This document shows, in pieces, positions 10,204-18,790 of a DNA stretch of 64,000 bases; the stretch's first letter is position 1, and each line of letters starts with the position of its first letter. This DNA comes from Pseudomonadota bacterium (GTDB lineage Bacteria > Pseudomonadota > Gammaproteobacteria > Steroidobacterales > Steroidobacteraceae). The stretch covers positions 1-64,000 of the forward strand of contig JAKBCE010000019.1 of NCBI GenBank assembly GCA_021808195.1, given 5' to 3'. The notes beneath the pieces were generated by a model. That model saw only the letters and a list, made by a program, of their open reading frames with translations. It searched no databases and was not told the origin of the DNA. The position numbers were made by a program, and so were the translations under genes.

Positions 10204-11253
10204 ATGCCCGTCGTCATAGGTCACCGCGGCGCCAGCGGCTATCTCCCCGAGCATACGCTGGCGGCCTATTATGTCGCGCTCGAGCAGGGGGCCGATGCGC
10301 TCGAGCCGGACCTGGTCATGACCCGCGACGGGGTGCTCGTGGCGCGTCACGAAAACGAGCTCGGCGGCACGACCGATGTGGCCGAGCACCCGCAGTTTGC
10401 GTCCCGGCGGGTCACCAAGCAGATCGACGGCGAAGCGGTGACGGGCTGGTTCAGCGAAGATTTTACGCTGCAGGAGCTCAAAGGCCTGCGTGCCCGCGAA
10501 CGTATACCGGCGCTGCGCCCGCACAACGCGCGTTTCGATGGACAATTCGAGATTGCCACATTCGAGGAAATTCTGCGGCTGCGTGCCGCGGCCGATCGCG
10601 AGCGGCGCGAGCGTGCCGCTGCGAGCGCACGCGCGGCACCGGCACCGATCGGGCTGTTTCCCGAATTGAAGCACCCAAGTCACTTTGAGGCCTGCGGGCT
10701 ACCCATGGCCGATGCGCTGTTGCAAACGCTCGCCGCGTACGGCTGCGACGGCCCCGAGGCGAGCGTGTACATCGAGTCGTTCGAGCCCGGAATTCTGCAT
10801 GTTCTGAGCCCGCGCACCCGCTTGCCCCTGGTGCAACTGCTCGAGGCTACCGGCTCGCCGTATCGCGCGGATCTCGCGGGCCGCGCGCGCACCTATGCCG
10901 AGCTCGCCACGCCGGCAGGCCTTGCGCAAGTGGCGGGCTATGCCGCGGCGATCGGTCCGGAGAAATCACTGATCATTCCGCGCGATGAGACAGGTCGGCT
11001 GCAGCGGCCGACGCGTCTCGTCGCCGACGCCCACGCACAGGGGCTGCGCGTTTTTCCATGGACGTTCCGGGCAGAAAACGCGTTTCTGCCGCTTGCAGCG
11101 CGCAGCAGCGCCGCGGAGCAGGAACGCGGTGATCTCGAGCTGGAGATCGGCGCGTTTCTGGCGGCCGGCGTCGATGGGTTTTTCACCGATCAACCCGACA
11201 TCGGCGTGCGTGCCCGCGACGCATTCGTCCGGCGCGCAGCGGGCTTGACCTGA
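10204..11253 (+). CDS. glpQ: Glycerophosphodiester phosphodiesterase
   Basis: A 349-residue GDPD-family TIM-barrel enzyme that hydrolyses glycerophosphodiesters to glycerol 3-phosphate and an alcohol. The conserved start [12 protein letters not shown] (residues 7-18, catalytic His), the metal-binding [10 protein letters not shown] (~38-47) and His50 of ARHENEL are present; the late FFTDQPD motif closes the barrel. Length and insertions match the GlpQ type rather than the short UgpQ type. Unlike periplasmic GlpQ there is no signal peptide: the HRGA motif starts six residues after the ATG and an in-frame stop lies just upstream. It is therefore probably cytoplasmic. It is divergent from glgB. 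Confidence 0.9.
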   Translation: MPVVIGHRGASGYLPEHTLAAYYVALEQGADALEPDLVMTRDGVLVARHENELGGTTDVAEHPQFASRRVTKQIDGEAVTGWFSEDFTLQELKGLRARERIPALRPHNARFDGQFEIATFEEILRLRAAADRERRERAAASARAAPAPIGLFPELKHPSHFEACGLPMADALLQTLAAYGCDGPEASVYIESFEPGILHVLSPRTRLPLVQLLEATGSPYRADLAGRARTYAELATPAGLAQVAGYAAAIGPEKSLIIPRDETGRLQRPTRLVADAHAQGLRVFPWTFRAENAFLPLAARSSAAEQERGDLELEIGAFLAAGVDGFFTDQPDIGVRARDAFVRRAAGLT

Positions 11254-11327
11254 AGCGGGCCGCTGCGCCGCCGCCATGGCCACTGGTCGATTGCCGTATA
11301 CTAGCCGGATGTGGGAGAACGAGGCCC

Positions 11328-11627
11328 ATGACCGAAATCGCTGATACGTTTGATTCTGCATTCACCAAGGCCGTGGATCTTGGCAATAAGATCGCGGACA
11401 AGGACCGGGACGCTGATCTGTGGGATATCGCCGACGGATTGCTTGCGGGCGCGCTGCAGTATTGGCTCTATTCCCGTCAGCCGTGCGGTGATCCGCGCTG
11501 CCAGGAGTGCATGCCGATCAGCACGGCCGAGGGGCGCATGGCGGAGCTGAAGCGCCTGATCGAGCAGCTGGCCGCCGAGAGCGAGTACTTCCATACGCCG
11601 ACGGACTCGAACGCGGGCCGTGCCTAG
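11328..11627 (+). CDS. Small uncharacterised protein with a Cys cluster
   Basis: A 99-residue soluble protein that I cannot name. It is mostly helical, with a central CGDPRCQEC cluster (residues ~54-62, spacing C-x4-C-x2-C) that could bind a metal, and an acidic Asp-rich first half. The ATG is preceded by GGGAG about 10 bases upstream (tgtgggagaacgaggcccatg). It lies between glpQ and the ferredoxin-NADP reductase on the same strand; spacing (about 75 and 59 bases) allows cotranscription but does not prove it. Composition and third-position GC are like those of its neighbours, so I consider it a real gene. Confidence 0.6.
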   Translation: MTEIADTFDSAFTKAVDLGNKIADKDRDADLWDIADGLLAGALQYWLYSRQPCGDPRCQECMPISTAEGRMAELKRLIEQLAAESEYFHTPTDSNAGRA

Positions 11628-11685
11628 GGGCGCACGAGCGGCCGAAGCTCGTTAAAATGGTGACTTTGCACCCTGTGGGGGCGAA

Positions 11686-12747
11686 GTGAGCCAGATGAGC
11701 ACGCAAAACGAAGCGCCGCACGCGACGATCGAGGCCGACGTAGTGATCGTCGGAGCCGGCCCCTGCGGATTGTTTCAGGTGTTTGAACTGGGCCTGCTCG
11801 GGATCAGCGCGCACTTGGTCGATTCGCTGAACCACCCCGGGGGCCAGTGCACGGAGCTGTACCCTGAGAAGCCGATCTACGATATTCCCGCGCTGCCGGT
11901 GTGTGGCGCCCAGGAGCTGATCGACCGGCTGCTCGAGCAGATCCGCCCGTTTCATCCGCAGTTTCATCTCGGCCAGGAAGTGACTGAACTGGTCCGTCGC
12001 GCGGACGGGCGGTTCGACGTGCGCACCGCCACGGGTACGCATTTCAATGCTGGCGCGATCGTGATCGCCGCCGGCGTCGGCTCTTTCCAGCCGCGGCGCA
12101 TCGGGCTCGCGGGTGCCGAACCGTTCGAGGGCGGCGCGATCCAGTACCGAATCAAGGATGCCGGATCGCTCGCCGGCAAGCACATCGTCATCTTCGGCGG
12201 CGGAGACTCGGCGCTCGATTGGACGATCGAGCTCGCGACCAAGGCGGCAAGCCTCAATCTGGTCCACCGCCGCGCCGATTTCCGGGCTGCACCGGCGTCG
12301 GTGGCCAAAATGCGCGAATTGGAGGCCGCCGGGCGGCTGCGCTGCCACGAGGCTCTGGCGCACGAGCTGACTACCGACGGTGCGCGCCTCGCCGGGGTGC
12401 GCATCAAGCGACCCGATGGCACGATCGAGGCGCTCGCGGCTGAACAGCTGCTCGTGTTCTTCGGCCTGCATCCGAAGCTCGGACCGATTGCCGAGTGGGG
12501 CCTGGAGCTCGAGAAGCGGGCCCTGAAAGTCGATACGGAGAAATTCCAGACCAGCGTGCCGGGCGTGTTCGCGATCGGTGATATCAACACTTACCCCGGC
12601 AAGAAGAAGCTCATTCTCTCCGGTTTCCACGAGGCGGCGCTCGCGGCCTTCGGCATCCAGCACCATCTGCACCCCGAGAAGCGCCAGTTTCTGCAATACA
12701 CCACGACCAGCCCGATCATGCATCAGCGGCTGGGCGTCCCGGACTGA
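11686..12747 (+). CDS. Ferredoxin--NADP(+) reductase, thioredoxin-reductase-like
   Basis: A 353-residue flavoprotein of the TrxR-like ferredoxin-NADP reductase type (FNR2). The FAD-binding motif GAGPCGLFQ is at ~27-35, the NADPH-binding motif GGGDSALDW at ~170-178 and the second FAD motif FAIGDINTYPGKKKL near residues 293-308. It lacks the CxxC redox pair of thioredoxin reductase, as FNR2 enzymes do. It passes electrons between NADPH and ferredoxin; three ferredoxin-like proteins are encoded in this window but none is adjacent. A GTG start at 11686 has GGGGG 6 bases upstream; an ATG three codons later is the alternative. tesB follows 29 bases downstream and may be cotranscribed. Confidence 0.9.
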   Translation: MSQMSTQNEAPHATIEADVVIVGAGPCGLFQVFELGLLGISAHLVDSLNHPGGQCTELYPEKPIYDIPALPVCGAQELIDRLLEQIRPFHPQFHLGQEVTELVRRADGRFDVRTATGTHFNAGAIVIAAGVGSFQPRRIGLAGAEPFEGGAIQYRIKDAGSLAGKHIVIFGGGDSALDWTIELATKAASLNLVHRRADFRAAPASVAKMRELEAAGRLRCHEALAHELTTDGARLAGVRIKRPDGTIEALAAEQLLVFFGLHPKLGPIAEWGLELEKRALKVDTEKFQTSVPGVFAIGDINTYPGKKKLILSGFHEAALAAFGIQHHLHPEKRQFLQYTTTSPIMHQRLGVPD

Positions 12748-12776
12748 GCGACACGGCGCGCTGGAGAGAGATTTCG

Positions 12777-13643
12777 ATGGATCCCCGTCTTGCCGATCTA
12801 GTCAAACTGCTCGATCTGGAGCGCTTGGAGCTCGATCTGTTCCGCGGCGAGAGCCGCGACATCGGCAGTCCGCAGGTCTTCGGCGGGCAGGTGCTGGGGC
12901 AGGCGTTGAGTGCCGCAGCGGCCACGGTCGAGGGACGAATCGTGCACTCCCTGCATGCGTACTTCCTGCGCCGAGGCGACTTCAACGCGCCGATCGTCTA
13001 TCAGGTGGATCGCAGCCTCGATGGGCATGCCTTCTGCAACCGCCGGGTCGTGGCCATCCAGCACGGTGCGCCGATTTTCAACATGGCCGCCTCGTTCCAA
13101 GTTATCGAGGAGGGCTTCGATCACCAGTTTGAGATGCCCGCGGTGCCGCCTCCGGAGTCCCTGCCGGACGCCAGCCGGCCACCGCCTGAATTGCTCGAAC
13201 GGCTGCCGCAAGGCGTGCGGCGCTTCCTCGAACGGCCGCGACCGTTCGAATTCCGTCTGGTGCAGCCGATGGAGTTTCTCATGGCCGGGCGCGCCCCGCC
13301 GACCCGGCAGGTGTGGTTCCGGGCGGTCGACCGCCTGCCCGATGAGGAGGGACTGCATCGGCGGCTGCTCGCTTATTTATCGGACTATTTTCTGCTCGAC
13401 ACGGCGACACTGCCGCACGCCAAGACATCTTTCAGCGGCGCACTGGTCATGGCGAGCATTGACCATGCCATGTGGTTCCACCGCCCCCTGCGGGTGGATG
13501 ACTGGCTGCTGTACGCGGTGGAGAGCCCGAGTGCTTCGGGTGCGCGCGGCTTCGCGCGAGCCGGCGTGTATGCGCGGGATGGCCGGCTCGTCGCCAGCAC
13601 CGCTCAGGAGGGACTGGTGAGGTTGCGCAAACCCTCAACGTGA
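12777..13643 (+). CDS. tesB: Acyl-CoA thioesterase II
   Basis: A 288-residue double hot-dog thioesterase that hydrolyses medium and long acyl-CoAs in the cytoplasm. The first domain contains FGGQVLGQALSAA (~24-36) and HSLHAYFLRRGD; the second has the DYFLLDTATLPH and SIDHAMWFHRP segments that carry the Asp/Thr/Gln catalytic set of the TesB family. Length equals the usual ~285. The ATG has GAGAGAG 8 bases upstream. It ends just before a long perfect palindrome that probably terminates transcription from both sides. Confidence 0.93.
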   Translation: MDPRLADLVKLLDLERLELDLFRGESRDIGSPQVFGGQVLGQALSAAAATVEGRIVHSLHAYFLRRGDFNAPIVYQVDRSLDGHAFCNRRVVAIQHGAPIFNMAASFQVIEEGFDHQFEMPAVPPPESLPDASRPPPELLERLPQGVRRFLERPRPFEFRLVQPMEFLMAGRAPPTRQVWFRAVDRLPDEEGLHRRLLAYLSDYFLLDTATLPHAKTSFSGALVMASIDHAMWFHRPLRVDDWLLYAVESPSASGARGFARAGVYARDGRLVASTAQEGLVRLRKPST

Positions 13644-13647
13644 TACG

Positions 13648-13685
13648 CGTACCGTTCCGGCCGCGATCGCGGCCGGAACGGTACG
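13648..13685. terminator. 38-base perfect palindrome between convergent genes
   Basis: Bases 13648-13666 are the exact reverse complement of 13667-13685, so either strand can form a 19-base-pair, nearly loop-free hairpin that is very GC-rich. It starts five bases after the tesB stop and ends 17 bases before the stop of the converging membrane-protein gene. No T-run follows on either side. A bidirectional terminator is the simplest reading; a protein-binding site or a mobile palindromic repeat is possible. Confidence 0.6.
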
Positions 13686-13701
13686 AGGAGACCGATCGCT
13701 A

Positions 13702-14268
13702 TCAGGCCGCTCGCTGCGGCGCGTGAGCGATCTGGTTCATGCGCGCTGCGCGCGCAGCCGTACGGGTGCTGAGTGCACCGACGAACAGCAGGGCGGCAAA
13801 CGTCACAGCGTTGAGTGCGAGTACCTGGAGCAGTATGCCCGCGGTAAACGCACCGTGCGCCGCACCGACCACGCTGCTGACGGCCCACATCACGCCTTCG
13901 TAGACCGCAAATGCAGTTGCAAACACGGCCAGCATGCCGCCGGCCCGCGTGCTGCGCTGAGCCACGGCGCTCGCGGCCCATGTGGCGGCCAGAATCGCCG
14001 CGCCGATCAGGCCGGCCCAGCCGAAAGCCACCGCCCGCGCCGGGAAGCCGAGCAGGGTGAATGCGATCAGCTCATCGGCGAGCCACAGCACGGCCATGAA
14101 CAGCAGCGCCTGCGCACGGCTCTGACGCAGCGCACAGATCGCAGCGAATGCCACCAGCGGAACGGCACAGGTCAATCCTGCGCTGAACAGCGCTACGGAC
14201 AGCACGAAAGCGCCGAGCCACGCTGCGCGCGCGCCCCAGGGTGAAGAAGAGCGGTGACTGTAATTCAT
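13702..14268 (-). CDS. Small membrane protein, candidate BtuM-like cobalamin transporter
   Basis: A 188-residue protein with about six hydrophobic segments, lying downstream of a BtuB-type receptor behind a cobalamin riboswitch. The ATG at 14268 has AGAGG six bases upstream. Size, six-segment layout, the early CAVPLVAFAAICALR region (residues 34-48) and the later LLGFPARAVAFGWAGL segment (~72-87) resemble BtuM, the solitary S-component-like vitamin B12 transporter of proteobacteria, which is often riboswitch-controlled. The family match is from memory. The cobalt-binding Cys known in some BtuM proteins is not evident at the corresponding loop (Thr71 sits there). It could instead be another uncharacterised membrane protein. 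The 136 bases before it hold a short hairpin after btuB, so cotranscription is not certain. Confidence 0.5.
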   Translation of the reverse strand: MNYSHRSSSPWGARAAWLGAFVLSVALFSAGLTCAVPLVAFAAICALRQSRAQALLFMAVLWLADELIAFTLLGFPARAVAFGWAGLIGAAILAATWAASAVAQRSTRAGGMLAVFATAFAVYEGVMWAVSSVVGAAHGAFTAGILLQVLALNAVTFAALLFVGALSTRTAARAARMNQIAHAPQRAA

Positions 14269-14404
14269 AGTATGACCTCTTTTCTGATGGTACCACTTCG
14301 ATGGCAATGTGACAGCCCGGGGCTGCACGGCTGAGCGGGGACGCCCGGGGTAATCGGTACGCGCGGCCTGTACCACCGTGGACGGTGGACGTTGGCCGGC
14401 GCGC

Positions 14405-16387
14405 TCAGGCTCCGAACGGCCGCCACGTCACCCCCACGAACAGGCTAAACGGCACGGAATTGTAGCTGTAGGCCGTCTCGTAGCGTTTGTCGAACAGGTT
14501 CTCGGCGCGCACGTTCCAGCGCAACGTCCGACTGATCGGCCCATCGGCGGTCAGTGTGACCGTCGTGTAGCTGCCGAGAGTCAGCGGGACGGTGCTGAAC
14601 GTCGGGGAGTAGGTGACGTCCGGCCGCGGTCCGGTGTAATGGACGAGCAGGCCGGTGCTCACGTGGCCGAAGGCGTACTGGAGATTGATGTTGGCGATGC
14701 TGCGCGCCAGACGCTGCAGTGTCGGGTGACCCGGATCGCTGAGCGCAAGCGGCTGCTGCAGAGTCAGGTTCGCCTCGTAGCTCAGACGGTGCCAACCGCC
14801 ACGGGCGGCGAGTTCCAGGCCGCGGGTGCGCGTCCGGGAGATGTTCTGAAACTGCGTCGCGAAGCTCGGCGTCGTGCCGTAGCCCCACAGGTCACGGCCC
14901 ATGGTTTGAAAAAGCGTGGCACGCAAGACGGTCGAGCGCCGCGCCCACTGCAGCGCTGCCTCTACCGTGTGCGCCGATTCCGGTTTGAGCGCCGGATTGG
15001 CTGCCCAGTACGGGCTGCTGTAATAGAGGTAGCCGAGTGGCGGTGCGTTGAACGCGCTCGCGTAGCTCGCGATCGCCTTGAATCCCTCGCCGAGGTTCCG
15101 ACCGTAGCCGGCGAAGAAGGTATTTTCATTGCCGGTGTAGCCGTCGATCTGATCGTGACGCACGTTGAGCTGCAGCTCGTTTCCGCGCAATGCGCCGTTG
15201 AGACCTGCAAACACCGCAGTAACCCCGCGCGAAGTGCTTGGAATGCCACCCTGACCGGTGCTGGTGACAGACTGGTGCTGATGCGTGGCGCCGCCGGTCA
15301 ACGTCCAGTTCTTCGACAACTGCAGCACGTTGCGCCACAGCAGGTCGAGATTCGTGGAGCGGTAGCTCTCGGGGTAGCTGCCGAGGTTGATGTTTTCCGT
15401 GCGCTCACGCGACACGCTGAAGCTCGAAGTCCAGAATCCGGCGATGCGGTTGTTGCTGAACACCTGCAGCAGACTCTGCTTGGTGCGGCCCCCGGAAGTG
15501 TCGTTGTCGTAGCTGTAGCGTCCGTCACTGAGGAAAGCACGCGCGCCGAGCTGCTGGTGTCGGCCGAGTTGCTGCACGATCGAGCCGTTGGCCGTCAGGT
15601 TGTGATAGCCGTCGGACTGATTTGACGTCACGAACGTGCTTTCTGCCGGGTTGACCGACGGGATGCCGGCTGTGGTGTAGCGGCTGACGCCGACCTGCAC
15701 TCGGGTGTGATCGATCTGGCCGCTGGCGTTCGCCGATACCGTCACGGTGTTGCGGCTACCACCACTCACGGCAAGATCCGCCTGCGGTTTGCGCCCCCCC
15801 TCGCGCGTGGTGATCAGAATCACCCCGCCGATCGCGCCGGAACCGTAAATCGCCGAAACGTTGCCGTGGATGACCTCGATGCGTTCGATTTGATCGGTGG
15901 TGAGGTTCTCCAGGTAATTGCTGCCGCCCGATGCATCCTGCGGGGTGACCGGTACGCCGTTCAGTAGCACCAGCACGCCGGCGTCGACGCCGCCGAAGCC
16001 CTCGAGGTAGGTCGTGGCCGGCTGTCCCGGGCCGCCGTTTGCGGTGATCTGCACGCCGGCCACCCGTTGCAGCAGGGTGGTCAGGTTCTTCACGCCGCTG
16101 CGTTCGATCTGTGCGCGGGTGAGCACGCTCACGCTCGGCAGCGCTTGGGTGAGCAACTGCGGAAACGTCGAGGCGGAGATAACCACCGGTGTCACATCGC
16201 TAGGCGCGGGCCCCGGGGCGGCTGCGGCCGGTGCGGCGGCCGCACCCAGAAAGGCGATCATCGCAGCGCCGCCGGCAAGAGTAGGCCGCAGTGCGGGCTT
16301 CGGCGAGTCGCTCAGACTCGCGGCTGTGCGAGCATCGAGGCGGCGTGCCCTGCGGGTACGGGAAGTAGGGATCGGAATCAATCGCAT
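14405..16387 (-). CDS. btuB: TonB-dependent receptor, BtuB-like (cobalamin)
   Basis: A 660-residue outer-membrane receptor. After a basic N-terminus comes a signal peptide (~37-60), then a TonB-box-like VVISAS, a plug domain (~75-195, with QIERIEVIHGNVSAIYGSGA) and a 22-strand-type barrel ending with an aromatic strand. Length is close to BtuB (~615-650) and well below that of many siderophore receptors. The cobalamin assignment rests mainly on the riboswitch 225 bases upstream, which would shut expression when B12 is plentiful. The ATG is preceded by GGAG at 9 bases. A GC hairpin at 16406-16421 lies just before the ribosome-binding site and could be part of the expression platform. Confidence 0.85.
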   Translation of the reverse strand: MRLIPIPTSRTRRARRLDARTAASLSDSPKPALRPTLAGGAAMIAFLGAAAAPAAAAPGPAPSDVTPVVISASTFPQLLTQALPSVSVLTRAQIERSGVKNLTTLLQRVAGVQITANGGPGQPATTYLEGFGGVDAGVLVLLNGVPVTPQDASGGSNYLENLTTDQIERIEVIHGNVSAIYGSGAIGGVILITTREGGRKPQADLAVSGGSRNTVTVSANASGQIDHTRVQVGVSRYTTAGIPSVNPAESTFVTSNQSDGYHNLTANGSIVQQLGRHQQLGARAFLSDGRYSYDNDTSGGRTKQSLLQVFSNNRIAGFWTSSFSVSRERTENINLGSYPESYRSTNLDLLWRNVLQLSKNWTLTGGATHQHQSVTSTGQGGIPSTSRGVTAVFAGLNGALRGNELQLNVRHDQIDGYTGNENTFFAGYGRNLGEGFKAIASYASAFNAPPLGYLYYSSPYWAANPALKPESAHTVEAALQWARRSTVLRATLFQTMGRDLWGYGTTPSFATQFQNISRTRTRGLELAARGGWHRLSYEANLTLQQPLALSDPGHPTLQRLARSIANINLQYAFGHVSTGLLVHYTGPRPDVTYSPTFSTVPLTLGSYTTVTLTADGPISRTLRWNVRAENLFDKRYETAYSYNSVPFSLFVGVTWRPFGA

Positions 16388-16405
16388 CGTCGTGCTCCGG
16401 ACCAG

Positions 16406-16421
16406 CGCCCCGTCAGGGGCG
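16406..16421 (-). promoter_or_regulatory. GC hairpin just upstream of the btuB ribosome-binding site
   Basis: CGCCCC and GGGGCG form a six-base-pair stem with a four-base loop, 19 bases before the btuB ATG. It may act as part of the riboswitch expression platform or simply shape the leader. No T-run follows, so it does not look like a terminator. The role is inferred from position only. Confidence 0.3.
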
Positions 16422-16611
16422 TACCAACGACAGCCGATGCGAATGGCACACGCGAACGCCGTCGGGCCATGCCGAGCGGCTGCTCGGCACGCCTGTGCGG
16501 CGCCAGAATTTCCTGAAAAATATCCATGCCACGGCCTTCGCCTCGGTTACCAGATGTCACCGCTGCGATTGACCGCTCCGTGTGGTACGCCCCGCCCACC
16601 GGTTGGGTGAC

Positions 16612-16796
16612 CGCACTGGCAGGTCTCCTGGCTCGCGGGTCGTGATCCTGCGTCCGGCCTTCCCAGGAATTCCCAGTGGCCGTGATGGACGCGGACTCGC
16701 CGCTTACAGTTACGGGGGTAGCCACGGCATCGGCTCCTCAGGAGCCTCACCGCGTTCCCTCTTGCCTCCCCGGTGCGAACCGGGGAACCAGTGCGT
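16612..16796 (-). ncRNA. Cobalamin (B12) riboswitch
   Basis: Read on the minus strand this 185-base segment carries the ordered conserved parts of the AdoCbl riboswitch: a GGGAA...CGGTG block, a GGCTACCCCCGTAACTG segment (the GCTGCCCCCGCAACTG box), a GCCACTGGGAA and GGGAAGGCC region, and the B12 box GAGCCAGGAGACCTGCC near the 3' end. CGCACTGG at the 5' end and CCAGTGCG at the 3' end pair perfectly to close stem P1, which fixes the ends. It precedes the BtuB-like receptor, the classic target. Binding of cobalamin would reduce expression of the downstream genes. Confidence 0.93.
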
Positions 16797-16852
16797 GGCC
16801 GGCAGTGTCCGCAATTCGTCTGCGCCCGTCAAGGCGCGCCCCGGGCAGTGCC

Positions 16853-17284
16853 TCAGAGCGGGGTGGCGAGCCGGCGGCGGCGGGCGATCCAGCACTCGTC
16901 GGCGAGGTTCATCGCCGAGACCGTGATCATGAGGATCAGGATGAGGCTGGTGGTGCGCGAGAGCGCGGTACCGAGCAGGAACCACGCTGCGCCCAGATTG
17001 AACGCGAACAGCAGCGTCGCGATCACTCGGATCGACCGGGGCGTGCCCTGCTGGTAGTTTCTGACGGGGAAGAACAGTGCAAAATCGCCCGCCTCGCCCC
17101 GGTGCAGCAGACGTAGGGCCAAGGATACCGCCCCCACGCCGAGTACCGTGGGCAGCACCATGTCGGCGAGCGCTGGCGCCCCGAGGCGCAGTCCCATGCA
17201 CCACAGTGGCACCGGCCAGCTCGCCAGAGCGGCCGTCGCGAGCAGCCGATCCGTGAGGCGCGTGCGCCCGGCCATCGCGCTCAT
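16853..17284 (-). CDS. Small membrane protein of unknown function
   Basis: A 143-residue protein with about four hydrophobic segments (around 14-30, 36-58, 86-106 and 110-124) and a basic C-terminus. The ATG at 17284 overlaps the stop of the upstream FAD-linked oxidase gene by four bases, so the two are translationally coupled. The longer open frame on this strand is only an out-of-frame reading of the oxidase. I do not recognise the family. A membrane partner or electron acceptor anchor for the flavoprotein is conceivable but unsupported beyond the coupling. Confidence 0.65.
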   Translation of the reverse strand: MSAMAGRTRLTDRLLATAALASWPVPLWCMGLRLGAPALADMVLPTVLGVGAVSLALRLLHRGEAGDFALFFPVRNYQQGTPRSIRVIATLLFAFNLGAAWFLLGTALSRTTSLILILMITVSAMNLADECWIARRRRLATPL

Positions 17285-18708
17285 CGGTTCCCCCGCAACA
17301 CCTTGCCGGGATTCATGATGCCGTTCGGGTCGAGTGCCTGTTTCAGCGCGTGCATCAGCTCCAGCTCCACCGGTGGCGCGTAGCGCTCGAGCTCGCCGAC
17401 TTTCAGCCGGCCGATACCATGCTCGGCGCTGATGCTGCCGTCGAACTCGCGCACTAGGTCGTGGATCGCTCGCTGGATCTTCTCGCCCTGCGCGAGAAAT
17501 GCAGCGCGGTCCGTGCCGGGCGCCTGGTTGATGTTGAAATGTAGGTTGCCATCGCCGGCATGCCCGTAGGCCACGAGTCGGCCGTCCGGCACGTGATCGG
17601 CGACCCACTGGCCGGCGCGCTCGATGAACGCGGCGATGTCTGCCACCGGCACGGAGATGTCGTGCTTGAGGCTGGCGCCATCGCGCCGCTGGGCTTCGGG
17701 AATGCTTTCGCGCAGCTTCCAGAACTCGCTGCGCTCGCGTGCATTGCGGGCGATCACTGCATTCTCGAGCAGCCCCTCGCCGAGCGCCGGCTCGAGACAT
17801 TCGCTCAGCATCGCATCGAGCGGATCGGTGGCCCGCGCGGAAGTGAGCTCGGTGAGCACGTACCAGGCATGGGGTGAGTCGAGCGGGTCGCGCACGCCGG
17901 GGATGTGCCGGACCGTGAGCTCAACGGCGAGGCGGGGGATGAGCTCGAAGGAGCTCACTCGGTCTGCGCTGGTCTCGCGCAGCCGGGCGAGCAGCTCGAT
18001 GGCGGCACCTGGGTCACGCACCGCCGCGAAGGCGCTGGCGGTGACGCGAATGCGCGGGAAAAGCTTCAGGCTGGCCGCCGTGATGATGCCGAGGGTGCCC
18101 TCGGCACCGAGAAACAGAGACTTGATGTCATAACCGGTGTTGTCCTTGCGCAGGCGGGTGAGGGACGACAGCAGTCGTCCGTCGGGCAGCGCCACTTCGA
18201 GGCCGAGAACCAGCTCGCGCATCATCCCGTAGCGCAGCACATGCACCCCGCCGGCATTGGTCGAGAGGTTGCCACCGATCTGGCAGCTGCCCTGAGAGCC
18301 GAGGCTCAGGGGAAAGTAACGCTGCGCTTCATCGGCGGCGTGCTGCACGTCGGCAAGCACGCAGCCAGCCTCGGCGATCAGGGAATAATTGAGTGCATCG
18401 ACCGCCCGGATGCGCTTCAGTCGTGCCAGGCTGATCAGCAGCTGCGCGCCGCTCTCATCCGGTGTGGCGCCGCCGCAGTAACCGGTGTTGCCGCCCTGCG
18501 GCACCACCCCGATCCGCTCCGCATTGCACAGAGCGAGCAGCTGCGCGACCTGCTCGGCGCTCTCGGGCTGCGCGACGGCGAGTGCCCGACCGTGATAAAG
18601 CGCACGATGGTCGGTGAGATATGGCTGCTGTTGCGAAGCGCTCGTCAGCAACCGCCCGCCGACGATACTGGCGATGCGCTCGAGCAGTCGGGCCGGGGGC
18701 GCGCTCAT
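17281..18708 (-). CDS. FAD-linked oxidase (D-2-hydroxyglutarate/D-lactate dehydrogenase family)
   Basis: A 475-residue flavoprotein with the FAD-binding PCMH domain at ~40-220 (GVVPQGGNTGYCGGATP at ~86-102; SLGSQGSCQIGGNLSTNAGG and LGAEGTLGIIT further on) and the FAD-oxidase C-terminal domain (~230-470), which ends with the conserved SISAEHGIGRLK, RYAPP and LDPNGIMNPGKVL segments. Such enzymes oxidise D-2-hydroxy acids (D-2-hydroxyglutarate, D-lactate, glycolate) and pass electrons to a quinone, cytochrome or ETF. ETF-QO is encoded elsewhere in the window. It is coupled to a small membrane protein downstream. The exact substrate cannot be decided. Confidence 0.9.
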   Translation of the reverse strand: MSAPPARLLERIASIVGGRLLTSASQQQPYLTDHRALYHGRALAVAQPESAEQVAQLLALCNAERIGVVPQGGNTGYCGGATPDESGAQLLISLARLKRIRAVDALNYSLIAEAGCVLADVQHAADEAQRYFPLSLGSQGSCQIGGNLSTNAGGVHVLRYGMMRELVLGLEVALPDGRLLSSLTRLRKDNTGYDIKSLFLGAEGTLGIITAASLKLFPRIRVTASAFAAVRDPGAAIELLARLRETSADRVSSFELIPRLAVELTVRHIPGVRDPLDSPHAWYVLTELTSARATDPLDAMLSECLEPALGEGLLENAVIARNARERSEFWKLRESIPEAQRRDGASLKHDISVPVADIAAFIERAGQWVADHVPDGRLVAYGHAGDGNLHFNINQAPGTDRAAFLAQGEKIQRAIHDLVREFDGSISAEHGIGRLKVGELERYAPPVELELMHALKQALDPNGIMNPGKVLRGNR

Positions 18709-18790
18709 GCGGGTCTCTCGTGGCGGTGCAGCGTCGGCATGGGTGCGCGACTATGCCGCAGGGGGCACCGGGGTGGGAAGTGCCTGCGCT

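Noticed and set aside
17285..17800. N-terminal extension of the small membrane protein gene
   Set aside because: These ~172 codons are an out-of-frame reading of the FAD-linked oxidase; the real start overlaps the oxidase stop.
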